From assembly GCA_017882905.1 (NCBI GenBank), contig JADGOO010000106.1:1-64000 (forward strand): 64,000 bases of DNA. Direction: 5' to 3'. Positions 33,376 through 41,390 of the stretch are shown here, one piece after another. Each line of letters begins with the position of its first letter. The first letter of the stretch is position 1. The notes below the pieces were generated by a model. That model made no database searches, was not told the DNA's origin, and was given only the letters and a program-made list of their open reading frames with translations. The stretch comes from Acidimicrobiia bacterium (GTDB lineage: Bacteria > Actinomycetota > Acidimicrobiia > IMCC26256 > PALSA-610). The translations under genes and the position numbers were made by a program.

Positions 33376-33690
33376 ATGAGCGTGGTGCGGATCAACGCCA
33401 TCGAGGTACCGGCGGAGCGGGCCGACGAGCTCGTCGAGCGGTTCTCGAAGCGGGCCGGCGAGGTCTCGAAGATGCCCGGCTTCGAAGCCTTCGAGCTGCT
33501 GCGCCCCACCGACGACCGCACCACCTTCCTCGTGTACACGCGCTGGAGCACCCAGGAGGCGTTCGATGCGTGGGTGAACGGCCAGGCCTTCCAACGGGGC
33601 CATGCCCAGCACACCGGGCAAGGCCCCGTGAGTCAGCATGCCGAGCTGTGGAGCTTCGACGTCGTGCAGCACGAAGAGGCTCCGGCCTAG
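33376..33690 (+). CDS. mhuD: MhuD-like heme-degrading monooxygenase
   Basis: A 104-aa ABM-fold protein. It aligns along its whole length with mycobacterial MhuD: RINAIEVPA at the start, GFEAFELLRP, AFDAWVNGQAF and a C-terminal FDVV strand. The MhuD catalytic set is present as Asn7, Trp66 and His76 (one residue later than His75). MhuD opens heme to mycobilin and releases iron without CO. ATG 33376 has GGAG upstream. It lies before an acyl-CoA synthetase gene with which no known link exists. No heme importer is nearby. Confidence 0.85.
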   Translation: MSVVRINAIEVPAERADELVERFSKRAGEVSKMPGFEAFELLRPTDDRTTFLVYTRWSTQEAFDAWVNGQAFQRGHAQHTGQGPVSQHAELWSFDVVQHEEAPA

Positions 33691-33725
33691 AGCGCCGCGG
33701 CGAGCGGTCGGCCGAGTCGATCCAA

Positions 33726-33731
33726 TAGGGT
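33726..33731 (+). promoter_or_regulatory. Candidate -10 (TAGGGT), leaderless
   Basis: TAGGGT ends 8 nt before ATG 33740. Confidence 0.4.
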
Positions 33732-33739
33732 CGGCGCCC

Positions 33740-35473
33740 ATGCCGACGCTCGCCGAAGTTGCTGCCGAGGTCACCGGACCCGGCGGCCCGCTCGAGATCG
33801 TGGTCGAAGAAGCGCTCGGCCACCGAGTGCAGGTCTACAAGACCCGAATGCGCAGCATGCGCGAGCTGATGGCGCAGAACGCCGCGCGCGCCGACGTCAC
33901 GTTCGTGGTGCAAGGCGATCGCCGCCTCACCTACGGCCAGCACGACCGCTGCGCGCGCCGCACGGCCCACGCGCTCGCTGCGCTCGGCGTCGGCCCCGGC
34001 GACCGGGTCGCGGTGATCTCGGCCAACAACCCCGAATGGCTCATCACGTTCTGGGCCTGCGCGATCCTCGGCGCGATCGTCGTGCCCCTCAACGCATGGC
34101 AGAAGGCCGAAGAGCTGCAGTTTGCGATCGACGACTCGGGCTCGAAGATCGTCGTCGCCGACCGCAAGCGCCTCGACGCGATCATGCCGATCCTCGACGA
34201 CCTGCCGACCGTCGAGCAGGTGTTCCTCGTGGGTGAGAGCGACCCGGGCGACATCGCCGTGGTGCGCAGCTTCGTCGAGCTCTCGGGCGCCGACGACAGC
34301 GACCAAGACCCGGGGATGCCCGGTGGCGGAATCGCCGAAGACGACGTGGTGGCGATCCTCTACACGTCGGGCACGACCGGGCGGCCCAAGGGCGCAACCA
34401 TCTCGCACCGCCAGGTGATCGCGAACCTTCAGAACATCATGTGCCTCGGCATCATCCAGCTGATGGCCGGCGTCGCGTCGCGCGGCAACGAAGACGGCAA
34501 TCAGGAAGCCGCGCTGCTCGTGGTGCCGCTCTTCCACGTGACGGGCTGTCTGTCCACGATGGTCGTGAGCTACGCCACCGGCGGCAAGCTCGTGTTGATG
34601 CCCGCCAAGCGCTTCGACCCTGATCTGGCGATGCAGACCATCGAGAGCGAGCGTGTCACGAGCATCGGTGGCGTGCCCACGATCATGTGGCGCATCATCG
34701 AATCGCCCAACTTCGACAAGTACGACCTGTCGAGCGTGAAGCGCGCCAGCTACGGCGGCGCGCCGGCCGCGGCCGAGCTCGTCGAGCGCATCGAGCGGGC
34801 CTTCCCGAACCTGCGCAAGACGTTGTCGACGGCGTACGGGCTCACCGAGACGGCGTCGGTCGCCACGGCGCTCGGCGGCGACGACTACTTCGCCCATCCC
34901 ACGAGCTGCGGCCGGCCGGCGCCCACCGTCGAGCTCGAGATCCGCGACGACTTCTCTTGCGAGGTGCCCCGCGGCGAGCAGGGCGAGATCTGGTTGAAGG
35001 GTCCGACGATCATGCTGCGGGGGTACTGGAACCGCCCCGAGGTGAACGCCGAGGTGCTCGTCGACGGCTGGTTCCGCACCGGCGACATCGCCAAGCAGGA
35101 CGACGAGGGCTTCGTCTACATCGTCGACCGCGCCAAGGACATGATCATCCGTGCCGGCGAGAACATCTACTGCGTCGAGATCGAGAACGTGCTCTACGAC
35201 TTCCCTGGGGTGATCGACGCCGCGGTGGTCGGGGTCCCGCACGTACAGCTCGGCGAGGAGGTCAAGGCCGTCGTGCACCTGAAGGCCGGCGTGCACGCGA
35301 CGGCTGACGCGATCCGGGAGCACTGCCGCCGGCACCTCGCCGACTTCAAGGTGCCGGAGTACGTGGAGATCCGCGACGAGCCCCTGCCCCGCAACCCGGC
35401 CGGCAAGGTCCTGAAGGCGGCCCTCCGGGGCGGCGAGACCGCGTTCGCGACGAGCGACGACCAGGCCCTGTGA
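33740..35473 (+). CDS. Fatty-acyl-CoA/AMP ligase (acyl-CoA synthetase)
   Basis: A 577-aa adenylate-forming enzyme that activates a carboxylic acid through an acyl-AMP to acyl-CoA. Motifs in order: P-loop YTSGTTGRPKGATISH, STAYGLTETA, TGDIAKQDDEGFVYIVDR, and C-terminal PRNPAGKVLKAALR with the adenylation Lys. Length is usual for a fatty-acid CoA ligase. An N-terminal extension of about 50 residues precedes the ligase fold. The chain-length preference cannot be told. A four-helix membrane protein gene begins 10 nt downstream. Confidence 0.93.
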   Translation: MPTLAEVAAEVTGPGGPLEIVVEEALGHRVQVYKTRMRSMRELMAQNAARADVTFVVQGDRRLTYGQHDRCARRTAHALAALGVGPGDRVAVISANNPEWLITFWACAILGAIVVPLNAWQKAEELQFAIDDSGSKIVVADRKRLDAIMPILDDLPTVEQVFLVGESDPGDIAVVRSFVELSGADDSDQDPGMPGGGIAEDDVVAILYTSGTTGRPKGATISHRQVIANLQNIMCLGIIQLMAGVASRGNEDGNQEAALLVVPLFHVTGCLSTMVVSYATGGKLVLMPAKRFDPDLAMQTIESERVTSIGGVPTIMWRIIESPNFDKYDLSSVKRASYGGAPAAAELVERIERAFPNLRKTLSTAYGLTETASVATALGGDDYFAHPTSCGRPAPTVELEIRDDFSCEVPRGEQGEIWLKGPTIMLRGYWNRPEVNAEVLVDGWFRTGDIAKQDDEGFVYIVDRAKDMIIRAGENIYCVEIENVLYDFPGVIDAAVVGVPHVQLGEEVKAVVHLKAGVHATADAIREHCRRHLADFKVPEYVEIRDEPLPRNPAGKVLKAALRGGETAFATSDDQAL

Positions 35474-35483
35474 ACGCACCGAG

Positions 35484-35861
35484 GTGATCGCCCTCTCGTT
35501 GTTCGACGTGCATCGCGCGTGGGGGTACACGGCGATCGTGCTCAACGGTCTGGCCGGCCTCTACGGCCTGGCCGCGTGGCGCTGGCCGCGCCTACGGGGC
35601 CGCGCGGTGTGGGGCGCGGTGATCTTCGCCGAGGTGGCGATGATGGTGCAGGTCCTGCTGGGCGTGTTGCTCGTCACCGCGCAGCATTACAAGCCGCCGC
35701 GGTTCCACATGTTCTACGGGTTCGTGTCGTTCATCACGGTGGGGTTGCTCTACTCGTACCGCTATGTTTTCAAGGCGCGCAACCAGATGGAGCTCTTCTA
35801 CGGCCTCGGTGGCCTCTTCCTGATGGGCCTCGGCATCCGGGCGGTCCTCCAGGTGGTCTAG
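35484..35861 (+). CDS. Four-helix membrane protein with conserved-looking His
   Basis: A 125-aa protein with TM helices at about residues 12-32, 43-66, 74-92 and 103-122. His10, His68 and His75 lie at helix ends, a pattern seen in small b-type heme or quinone-linked membrane proteins, although no family motif confirms it. GTG 35484 is used, 10 nt after the acyl-CoA synthetase stop, so it is probably translated from the same mRNA. I do not recognise a named family. Confidence 0.7.
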   Translation: MIALSLFDVHRAWGYTAIVLNGLAGLYGLAAWRWPRLRGRAVWGAVIFAEVAMMVQVLLGVLLVTAQHYKPPRFHMFYGFVSFITVGLLYSYRYVFKARNQMELFYGLGGLFLMGLGIRAVLQVV

Positions 35862-35982
35862 AGACTGGCGCGCACCCCAAGACTCGCGCAGAGGCGGCAA
35901 GCAGCCCGCGACGAAGGAATCGCGAATCGCGCCCGGCGTCGCGAACTTGCCGCGCCGGGCGGAACAGGCGCAGGAGAAACCG

Positions 35983-36219
35983 CTAGAGGTTCACCACGGG
36001 GCAGGTGAGGGTGCGGGTGATGCCCTCCACGAGCTGGATCTGACTCACCACCATCTTGCCGAGGTCGTCGACGGAGCCCGCCTCGGCCTTGACGATCACG
36101 TCGTAGGGACCGGTGACGTCGTCGGCGTCGATCACGCCCGGCAAGCCACGGATCGAATCGACCACGTGCGATGCCTTGCCGACCTCGGTCTGGATCAGGA
36201 TGTAGGCCTGGACTGCCAT
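35983..36219 (-). CDS. Stand-alone Lrp/AsnC RAM (ligand-binding) domain
   Basis: A 78-aa protein that is only the effector/oligomerisation domain of Lrp/AsnC regulators, with no helix-turn-helix. The beta-alpha-beta core reads AYILIQTEVGKASHVVDSIR, then DADDVTGPYDVIVKAEAGSVDDLG. Such SraM/RAM proteins bind amino acids or help other Lrp proteins assemble. It is transcribed away from pckG and convergent with the four-helix gene. A plausible role is amino-acid sensing, which is inference. Confidence 0.88.
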   Translation of the reverse strand: MAVQAYILIQTEVGKASHVVDSIRGLPGVIDADDVTGPYDVIVKAEAGSVDDLGKMVVSQIQLVEGITRTLTCPVVNL

Positions 36220-36348
36220 GCGGGGAATCTAACCGCATGCCGCCCGCGCCGCTCCGGGGCGGCGGGCACGACCCGGCCCCACCTGCGAGCGAGGGCCAAG
36301 GGAGGTGACACCCGCCGCTCCTTTCGGTTTCCGTGAGTGTGGTCTGCC

Positions 36349-36354
36349 TACAAT
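36349..36354 (+). promoter_or_regulatory. Candidate -10 (TACAAT) for pckG
   Basis: TACAAT matches the consensus well and lies 72 nt before ATG 36427, inside the 207-nt gap between the RAM gene and pckG. No good -35 is seen 16-18 nt upstream (GTTTCC at best). Confidence 0.45.
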
Positions 36355-36426
36355 TTCCGAACGGTTCGCGCCCTTTGCGGCGCCCACTGGTCGCAACGCG
36401 GCGAGCAGCAGCGAGCAGGAGCAGGC

Positions 36427-38226
36427 ATGACCACCACGACGCCCCCGACGGACCATCAGCGCTTGCGGGCGTGGGTGGAGGAGTGGGCGGCGATCCTCGA
36501 GCCCGCAGCCGTCGAGTGGTGCGACGGATCCGACGCCGAGTACGCCGAGCTGTGCCGCCGTCTCGTGGAGGCGGGCACGTTCACGCCGCTCGATCCGGAG
36601 AAGCGGCCGAACTGCTTCTACGCGCGCAGCGACCCCGGCGACGTCGCCCGCGTGGAGGACCGCACCTTCATCTGCTCCGAGCGCGAGGCCGACGCCGGAC
36701 CCACGAACAACTGGCGCGACCCGGCCGAGATGCGCGCCGAGCTCCTCGCGCTGTACCGCGGCGCGATGCGCGGTCGCACGCTCTACGTGGTTCCCTTCTC
36801 GATGGGTCCGCTCGGATCGCCGATCGCGCACATCGGCGTGGAGCTCACCGACTCGGCCTATGTGGCCGCCTCGATGCGAATCATGACCCGCATGGGTGCG
36901 GGCGCGCTCGAGGTGCTCGGCACGACCGGCGAGTTTGTGCCGTGCGTGCATTCCGTGGGTGCGCCGCTCGAAGCGGGTCAGGCCGACGTCGCGTGGCCCT
37001 GCAACCCGAACAACAAGTACATCGTGCACTTCCCGGAGACGCGTGAGATCTGGAGCTTCGGCTCGGGCTACGGCGGCAACGCGCTGCTCGGCAAGAAGTG
37101 CTTCGCGCTGCGCATCGCTTCCACGATGGCGCGCGACGACGGCTGGCTCGCCGAGCACATGCTCATCTTGAAGCTCACGAACCCGCAGGGCGACAGCCGT
37201 TACATCGCGGCCGCGTTCCCGAGCGCGTGCGGCAAGACGAACCTCGCGATGCTCGTGCCGACCATCCCGGGCTGGAAGGCCGAGACGATCGGCGACGACA
37301 TCGCCTGGATGAAGTTCGGTCCCGACGGCCGCCTCTATGCGATCAATCCCGAGTTCGGCATGTTCGGTGTGGCCCCGGGTACCGGCGTCGACACGAACCC
37401 GAACGCGGTCAAGGCCCTCGACCGCAACACCGCCTTCACCAACGTGGCGCTCACCGATTCGGGCGACGTGTGGTGGGAGGGCCTGTCGGCTCCGCCCGAG
37501 CACTGCACCGACTGGCTCGGCAACGACTGGACACCGGCTTCGCGAACGCCCGCCGCGCACCCGAACGCCCGCTTCACGGCACCGTTGAGCCAGGTGCCGT
37601 CGGTGGCGCCCGAGTGGGAAGACCCGGCCGGCGTACCGATCAGCGCATTGTTGTTCGGCGGTCGTCGGGCGTCGGTCGTCCCGCTCGTGACCGAAGCGTT
37701 CGACTGGGCCCACGGCGTGTTCCTCGGCTCGATCATGGCGAGCGAGAAGACGGCCGCGGCGGCCGGCACGGTGGGCGAGCTCCGGCGCGACCCGTTCGCG
37801 ATGCTGCCGTTCTGCGGCTACCACATGGGTGACTACTTCGCGCACTGGCTGCGCATCGGTACGAAGACCGGACCGGCGAACCTGCCCAAGATCTTCTACG
37901 TGAACTGGTTCCGCAAGAGCCCCGAAGGCAAGTTCCTCTGGCCCGGCTACGGCGAGAACTCGCGGGTGCTGGCGTGGATCTTCGGGCGCTGTGCGGGAAC
38001 GTCCGAGGCCATCGACACCGCCATCGGGCGGTTGCCCGCTCCCGGGGCGCTGCCCACCGAGGGCCTCGACGTGTCGCCCGACGCGCTCGCCGAGATCCTC
38101 TCCGTCGACGACGACGCGTGGCGTGCCGAGGTGCCGTCGATCGCAGAGCACTTCGCGGTGTTCGGTGAGCGGCTCCCCGACGCCTTGAACACCGAGCTCG
38201 CTGCACTGCAACAGCGCCTGGCGTAG
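36427..38226 (+). CDS. pckG: GTP-dependent phosphoenolpyruvate carboxykinase
   Basis: A 599-aa enzyme making PEP and CO2 from oxaloacetate and GTP in gluconeogenesis. Signature elements are the GTP-binding P-loop [13 protein letters not shown], metal-site [15 protein letters not shown], and [12 protein letters not shown] with catalytic Lys. Near 37270 the IGDDIAWM motif supplies metal-binding Asp. Length is normal. ATG 36427 is preceded by an AGCAGGAGCAGG ribosome binding region. It is monocistronic or followed only by the small GlsB-like gene 12 nt later. Confidence 0.96.
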   Translation: MTTTTPPTDHQRLRAWVEEWAAILEPAAVEWCDGSDAEYAELCRRLVEAGTFTPLDPEKRPNCFYARSDPGDVARVEDRTFICSEREADAGPTNNWRDPAEMRAELLALYRGAMRGRTLYVVPFSMGPLGSPIAHIGVELTDSAYVAASMRIMTRMGAGALEVLGTTGEFVPCVHSVGAPLEAGQADVAWPCNPNNKYIVHFPETREIWSFGSGYGGNALLGKKCFALRIASTMARDDGWLAEHMLILKLTNPQGDSRYIAAAFPSACGKTNLAMLVPTIPGWKAETIGDDIAWMKFGPDGRLYAINPEFGMFGVAPGTGVDTNPNAVKALDRNTAFTNVALTDSGDVWWEGLSAPPEHCTDWLGNDWTPASRTPAAHPNARFTAPLSQVPSVAPEWEDPAGVPISALLFGGRRASVVPLVTEAFDWAHGVFLGSIMASEKTAAAAGTVGELRRDPFAMLPFCGYHMGDYFAHWLRIGTKTGPANLPKIFYVNWFRKSPEGKFLWPGYGENSRVLAWIFGRCAGTSEAIDTAIGRLPAPGALPTEGLDVSPDALAEILSVDDDAWRAEVPSIAEHFAVFGERLPDALNTELAALQQRLA

Positions 38227-38229
38227 ATT
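38224..38229 (+). promoter_or_regulatory. Candidate -10 (TAGATT), leaderless
   Basis: TAGATT ends 9 nt before ATG 38239 and includes the pckG stop codon. Confidence 0.35.
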
Positions 38230-38238
38230 CCGCGCCCG

Positions 38239-38511
38239 ATGGGCGTGATCGGTTGGATCGTCATGGGGTTCGTCGCCGGCGTGTTCGCACGCGCCGTGAC
38301 GAACTATGACCGGCGGGTCCCGCCCACGGCCCGGCTTGGTTGCCTGGGCACCATCGCGATCGGTGTGCTCGGTGGCTTGATCGGCGGCGCGCTCACCGAC
38401 GCGGCCACGGGCGATGGCATCGGCGATTTCGGACTGCGCTCCATCGCGGTGGCGTTCGTGGGCGCGGTGCTCCTGCTCATGGTCGTACAAGCCATCTCGA
38501 GCCGCCGCTAG
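38239..38511 (+). CDS. GlsB/YeaQ/YmgE-like small membrane protein
   Basis: A 90-aa protein with three TM helices and Gly-rich packing, IGWIVMGFVAGVFARA at the start and GCLGTIAIGVLGGLIGGAL in the second helix, as in the GlsB/YeaQ/YmgE (transglycosylase-associated) family. The biochemical role is unknown; family members are often stress-induced. Its last 35 nt overlap the 3' end of the convergent GGDEF-EAL gene. Confidence 0.82.
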   Translation: MGVIGWIVMGFVAGVFARAVTNYDRRVPPTARLGCLGTIAIGVLGGLIGGALTDAATGDGIGDFGLRSIAVAFVGAVLLLMVVQAISSRR

Positions 38512-40810
38512 CCACGGCAGTACGGGGCGTGACTGGCAGCTCGGAGGCGGTGGGCACAGGGTTGAGGGAGCCGAACGGCCGGCTCACGCTCGCGAGCAGC
38601 TCGTCGACCTCGGCGGCGGCGAGCGGGCGCGAGTAGTAAAAGCCCTGCGCGAAGTCACAGCCGAGCCGGCGCAGCGCGGCGACCTGCTCGACGCTCTCGG
38701 CACCTTCGCCGATCACCTCGAGGCCGAGGGCGTGCGAGAGCGCCACGACCGCGGCCACGACGGTGGCCGCCGGCGCTTCCGAAGCCACGTCGTGCATGAA
38801 CAGGCGGTCGATCTTGACCACGTCGATGGGGAACTGCCGCAGGTAGGCGAGCGCGCTGTAGCCGGTGCCGAAGTCGTCGATGGCGACACGCACGCCGAGG
38901 CGCTTGATCGCTTCGAGCTGACGGATCGACCATTCGGCGTCATCGAGCAGCATGCTCTCGGTGAGCTCGAGCAGCACATCCCCGGGGCTGACGCGTGCGC
39001 GGGTGATGGCGCGTTGCACGGATTCGCAGAGGTTGGCCTGGGTGAGCTGGCGGCCCGACACGTTCACCGCCACGTGCAGCGCGCGCATCTCGGGATGCTC
39101 GGAGCGCCAGTGGGCGAGCTGGAAGCACGCCTGCTCCATGACCCACTCACCGATCGGCACGATCAGACCCGTCTCCTCGGCGAGGCTGACGAACTCCGAC
39201 GGCGCCACCAACCCGATCCCGGGTCGCTGCCACCGCACGAGCGCTTCGAAGCCGACGATCTCACCCGTGGTGACGCGCACGATCGGTTGGTAGTGCAGGC
39301 GCAGCTCGCCGTGCTTGACGGCCGTCTGCAGCGCCTTTTCCGTCTCGCGGCGGCGATCGACCCACGCGCGCATGTCGGCATCGAACACCTCCCAACGGTG
39401 GCGGCCCTGCTCCTTGGCGCGATACATCGCCGCGTCGGCATCCCGCAGGATCGACTCGGCGGTGTCGTCGCTCGTCTGATGCACGGCAACGCCCACCGAT
39501 GCCGACACGACCACGGCGCTGTCGCCGATCGTGAACGGCTTCGAGAGCGCGTCGACGATGCGTTGCGCGATCTCGAACGCGACGCTCGGTGTGATGAGGT
39601 CCTCGCAGAGCACCGCGAACTCGTCACCGCCGAGACGCGCGACGGTGTCGCCGGTACGCACGGCGTCGTTCACGCGCGCCGCCGCTTCGATCAACAGCGT
39701 GTCGCCGGCCTGGTGGCCCAGTGTGTCGTTGACAGCCTTGAACCGATCGAGATCGAGGTAGAGCACGGCGAGCGCCGCGTCGCGTCGCGCGGCGCGGGTG
39801 AGCGCATGCTCGATGCGGTCGGCGAGCAGGTACCGGTTGAGCAGACCCGTGAGCGCGTCGTGGCTGGCTTGGTGCGTGAGCTCCTGTTGGTCGTGCTCCC
39901 GGTCGCGTACCAGCCCGGCGAGCCGCGCGAAGACGATGCCCGCGACGAGCAGCGTGGTGAACACGAGCGTCGGCTCCGCGATCTCGTCGCCCTTGGCGTG
40001 TTCGATGAGGTTGATCGTGGGTGGCGTGAGCAGCGCGACGCCGAGGAACGCCACGCGGACGAGGTGCAACGGCTGGAATGACGACATCGACCGGTCGGTC
40101 AGCTCGTCCGAATCCGGGTGCAGCGCCGCGAGTGCGAAGAGCAGGTACGCGGGCGGATAGTGCGCCGGCGTGTACTGCTGCCACGGTCCGATGATCGTGG
40201 CGAGGTCGAGCGCGAGAAGGCTGAGGAGGCCGACGAAGAGCAGATGCGTCGGCGTGCCCCGACGGCCCGGCGCGAATGCGAGCCACGCGAGGCCCATGAG
40301 GGCCATCACGTCCATCATCGGGTAGGCCGCCTCGACGAGTCTCGTGAAGCCGTGCACGCCGTCGACCGCCGGCGCCACCAGGTACTGCCAGAGCGCGAGG
40401 CCGGCCGCGATCGCGACGGCCAGCCCGTCGAGCAGCCCGTCACGACTGTGGTCGAGCGTGCGCAGGCGGACCATCTGGACGAGGCCGAGCGCGAGCAACG
40501 GGTAGCCGGCCAGCGCGAGCAGGTCGGCCACCGATGCGGCGGGCCGGGTGCCGTCGTTCAGACGCAAGATCGACCAGACGACGTCGCCGACCGCCCACAC
40601 GGACAGGGCCGCGGCCACCCACAGCCAGGCCTTGCGGACCCGGCCGCGGTGGCGCCAGGCCCCCAGTGCAGCCAGACCGGCCGCGCCCGCGGCGCTGCCG
40701 TCGACCGCGAGGGCGGCGATCAGCGGATGCGAACCGTCGGCGAGCCGTCCCACGACGGCCGCGATGACCCACACCGCCACCAGCGTCGTCGAGACGCGAG
40801 TGCGCGACAC
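38477..40810 (-). CDS. Membrane GGDEF-EAL cyclic-di-GMP protein
   Basis: A 777-aa protein: about eight TM helices in residues 1-310, then a GGDEF domain and an EAL domain. The cyclase motif is intact (RLGGDEFAV), with an I-site RTGD five residues before it. The EAL domain has FEALVRW, NVSGRQL, ELTES, IDDFGTGYSAL and EGAES, so the phosphodiesterase residues are also present. Start GTG 40810 is preferred to GTG 40861, because the 17 intervening codons have low GC at the third base, unlike the gene body. No ligand is known for the membrane sensor. Confidence 0.92.
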   Translation of the reverse strand: MSRTRVSTTLVAVWVIAAVVGRLADGSHPLIAALAVDGSAAGAAGLAALGAWRHRGRVRKAWLWVAAALSVWAVGDVVWSILRLNDGTRPAASVADLLALAGYPLLALGLVQMVRLRTLDHSRDGLLDGLAVAIAAGLALWQYLVAPAVDGVHGFTRLVEAAYPMMDVMALMGLAWLAFAPGRRGTPTHLLFVGLLSLLALDLATIIGPWQQYTPAHYPPAYLLFALAALHPDSDELTDRSMSSFQPLHLVRVAFLGVALLTPPTINLIEHAKGDEIAEPTLVFTTLLVAGIVFARLAGLVRDREHDQQELTHQASHDALTGLLNRYLLADRIEHALTRAARRDAALAVLYLDLDRFKAVNDTLGHQAGDTLLIEAAARVNDAVRTGDTVARLGGDEFAVLCEDLITPSVAFEIAQRIVDALSKPFTIGDSAVVVSASVGVAVHQTSDDTAESILRDADAAMYRAKEQGRHRWEVFDADMRAWVDRRRETEKALQTAVKHGELRLHYQPIVRVTTGEIVGFEALVRWQRPGIGLVAPSEFVSLAEETGLIVPIGEWVMEQACFQLAHWRSEHPEMRALHVAVNVSGRQLTQANLCESVQRAITRARVSPGDVLLELTESMLLDDAEWSIRQLEAIKRLGVRVAIDDFGTGYSALAYLRQFPIDVVKIDRLFMHDVASEAPAATVVAAVVALSHALGLEVIGEGAESVEQVAALRRLGCDFAQGFYYSRPLAAAEVDELLASVSRPFGSLNPVPTASELPVTPRTAVASGGSRWLVRP

Positions 40811-40889
40811 GGTTCCGCATCGGCCCGCCGCAGCGTGGTCTTGATGTCGAGATGGCGCCACGGCCCCTGTGCGGGCCGAGGAGGGCTTG

Positions 40890-41117
40890 TCAGACGCGTG
40901 CGGTGGTCATGCCCATGTCGGGTTCGGCCCCAGTGCGCAACGCCACCGCGTGGCCGCCGGCGTCGAGGTCGAACACGACCCGCTGGCCCTGGCGCAAGGT
41001 GCGAAACAACGAGCCTTCGAGCGCATCGGCGGCGAGCACGAGCTCGGCCCGGTCGGTGTCGCGCACGACGATCCCCTCGCGGGTGATCGGGTCGTAGGCC
41101 TTGACGACGCCCTGCAC
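40890..41117 (-). CDS. Cold-shock-domain-like small protein
   Basis: A 75-aa predicted OB-fold protein. The pattern GVVKAYDP, DTDRAELVLAADAL and GSLFRTLRQGQRVVFD follows the strands of cold-shock proteins, but the RNA-binding aromatic motifs (KGFGFI, VFVH) are replaced by REGIVV and LVLAA, so nucleic-acid binding may be lost or different. It starts at GTG 41117, 5 nt after the bL28 stop. The bL28 coupling suggests a translation-linked role, which is inference. Confidence 0.7.
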   Translation of the reverse strand: MQGVVKAYDPITREGIVVRDTDRAELVLAADALEGSLFRTLRQGQRVVFDLDAGGHAVALRTGAEPDMGMTTARV

Positions 41118-41122
41118 GGCGC

Positions 41123-41320
41123 TCAGCCCCTCGAGGGCTTGGTGACCTTGCCGGCCTTGATGCACGACGTGCAGGCGTTGACCCGTCGGGGTGCGCCGTT
41201 CACGATCGCGCGCACTCGCTGGATGTTCGGGTCCCAGCGGCGCTTGGTGCGCCGGTGCGAGTGCGAGACGCTCATGCCGAAATGCGGCTTCTTGCCGCAG
41301 ACATCGCACACCGCTGCCAT
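41123..41320 (-). CDS. rpmB: Ribosomal protein bL28
   Basis: A 65-aa large-subunit protein. CDVCGKKP at the N-terminus and CTSCIKAG at the C-terminus give four Cys, the zinc-binding (C+) type. HSHRRTKRRWDPNIQ is the typical rRNA-contact region. It lies next to fakA, in the common actinobacterial order, but is transcribed divergently from it. Confidence 0.95.
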   Translation of the reverse strand: MAAVCDVCGKKPHFGMSVSHSHRRTKRRWDPNIQRVRAIVNGAPRRVNACTSCIKAGKVTKPSRG

Positions 41321-41360
41321 GATCGCCGAACCTCATGTCTTGCCAGAACCGGACCGGGGA

Positions 41361-41366
41361 ATACTA
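41361..41366 (-). promoter_or_regulatory. Candidate -10 (TAGTAT) for bL28
   Basis: On the minus strand TAGTAT lies 40 nt before ATG 41320, giving a short leader. It sits beside the fakA -10 in a divergent 70-nt gap. Confidence 0.35.
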
Positions 41367-41375
41367 GCCGGGCGG

Positions 41376-41381
41376 TATCGT
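41376..41381 (+). promoter_or_regulatory. Candidate -10 (TATCGT), leaderless
   Basis: TATCGT ends 9 nt before ATG 41391. Confidence 0.4.
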
Positions 41382-41390
41382 GCCGCTCTG

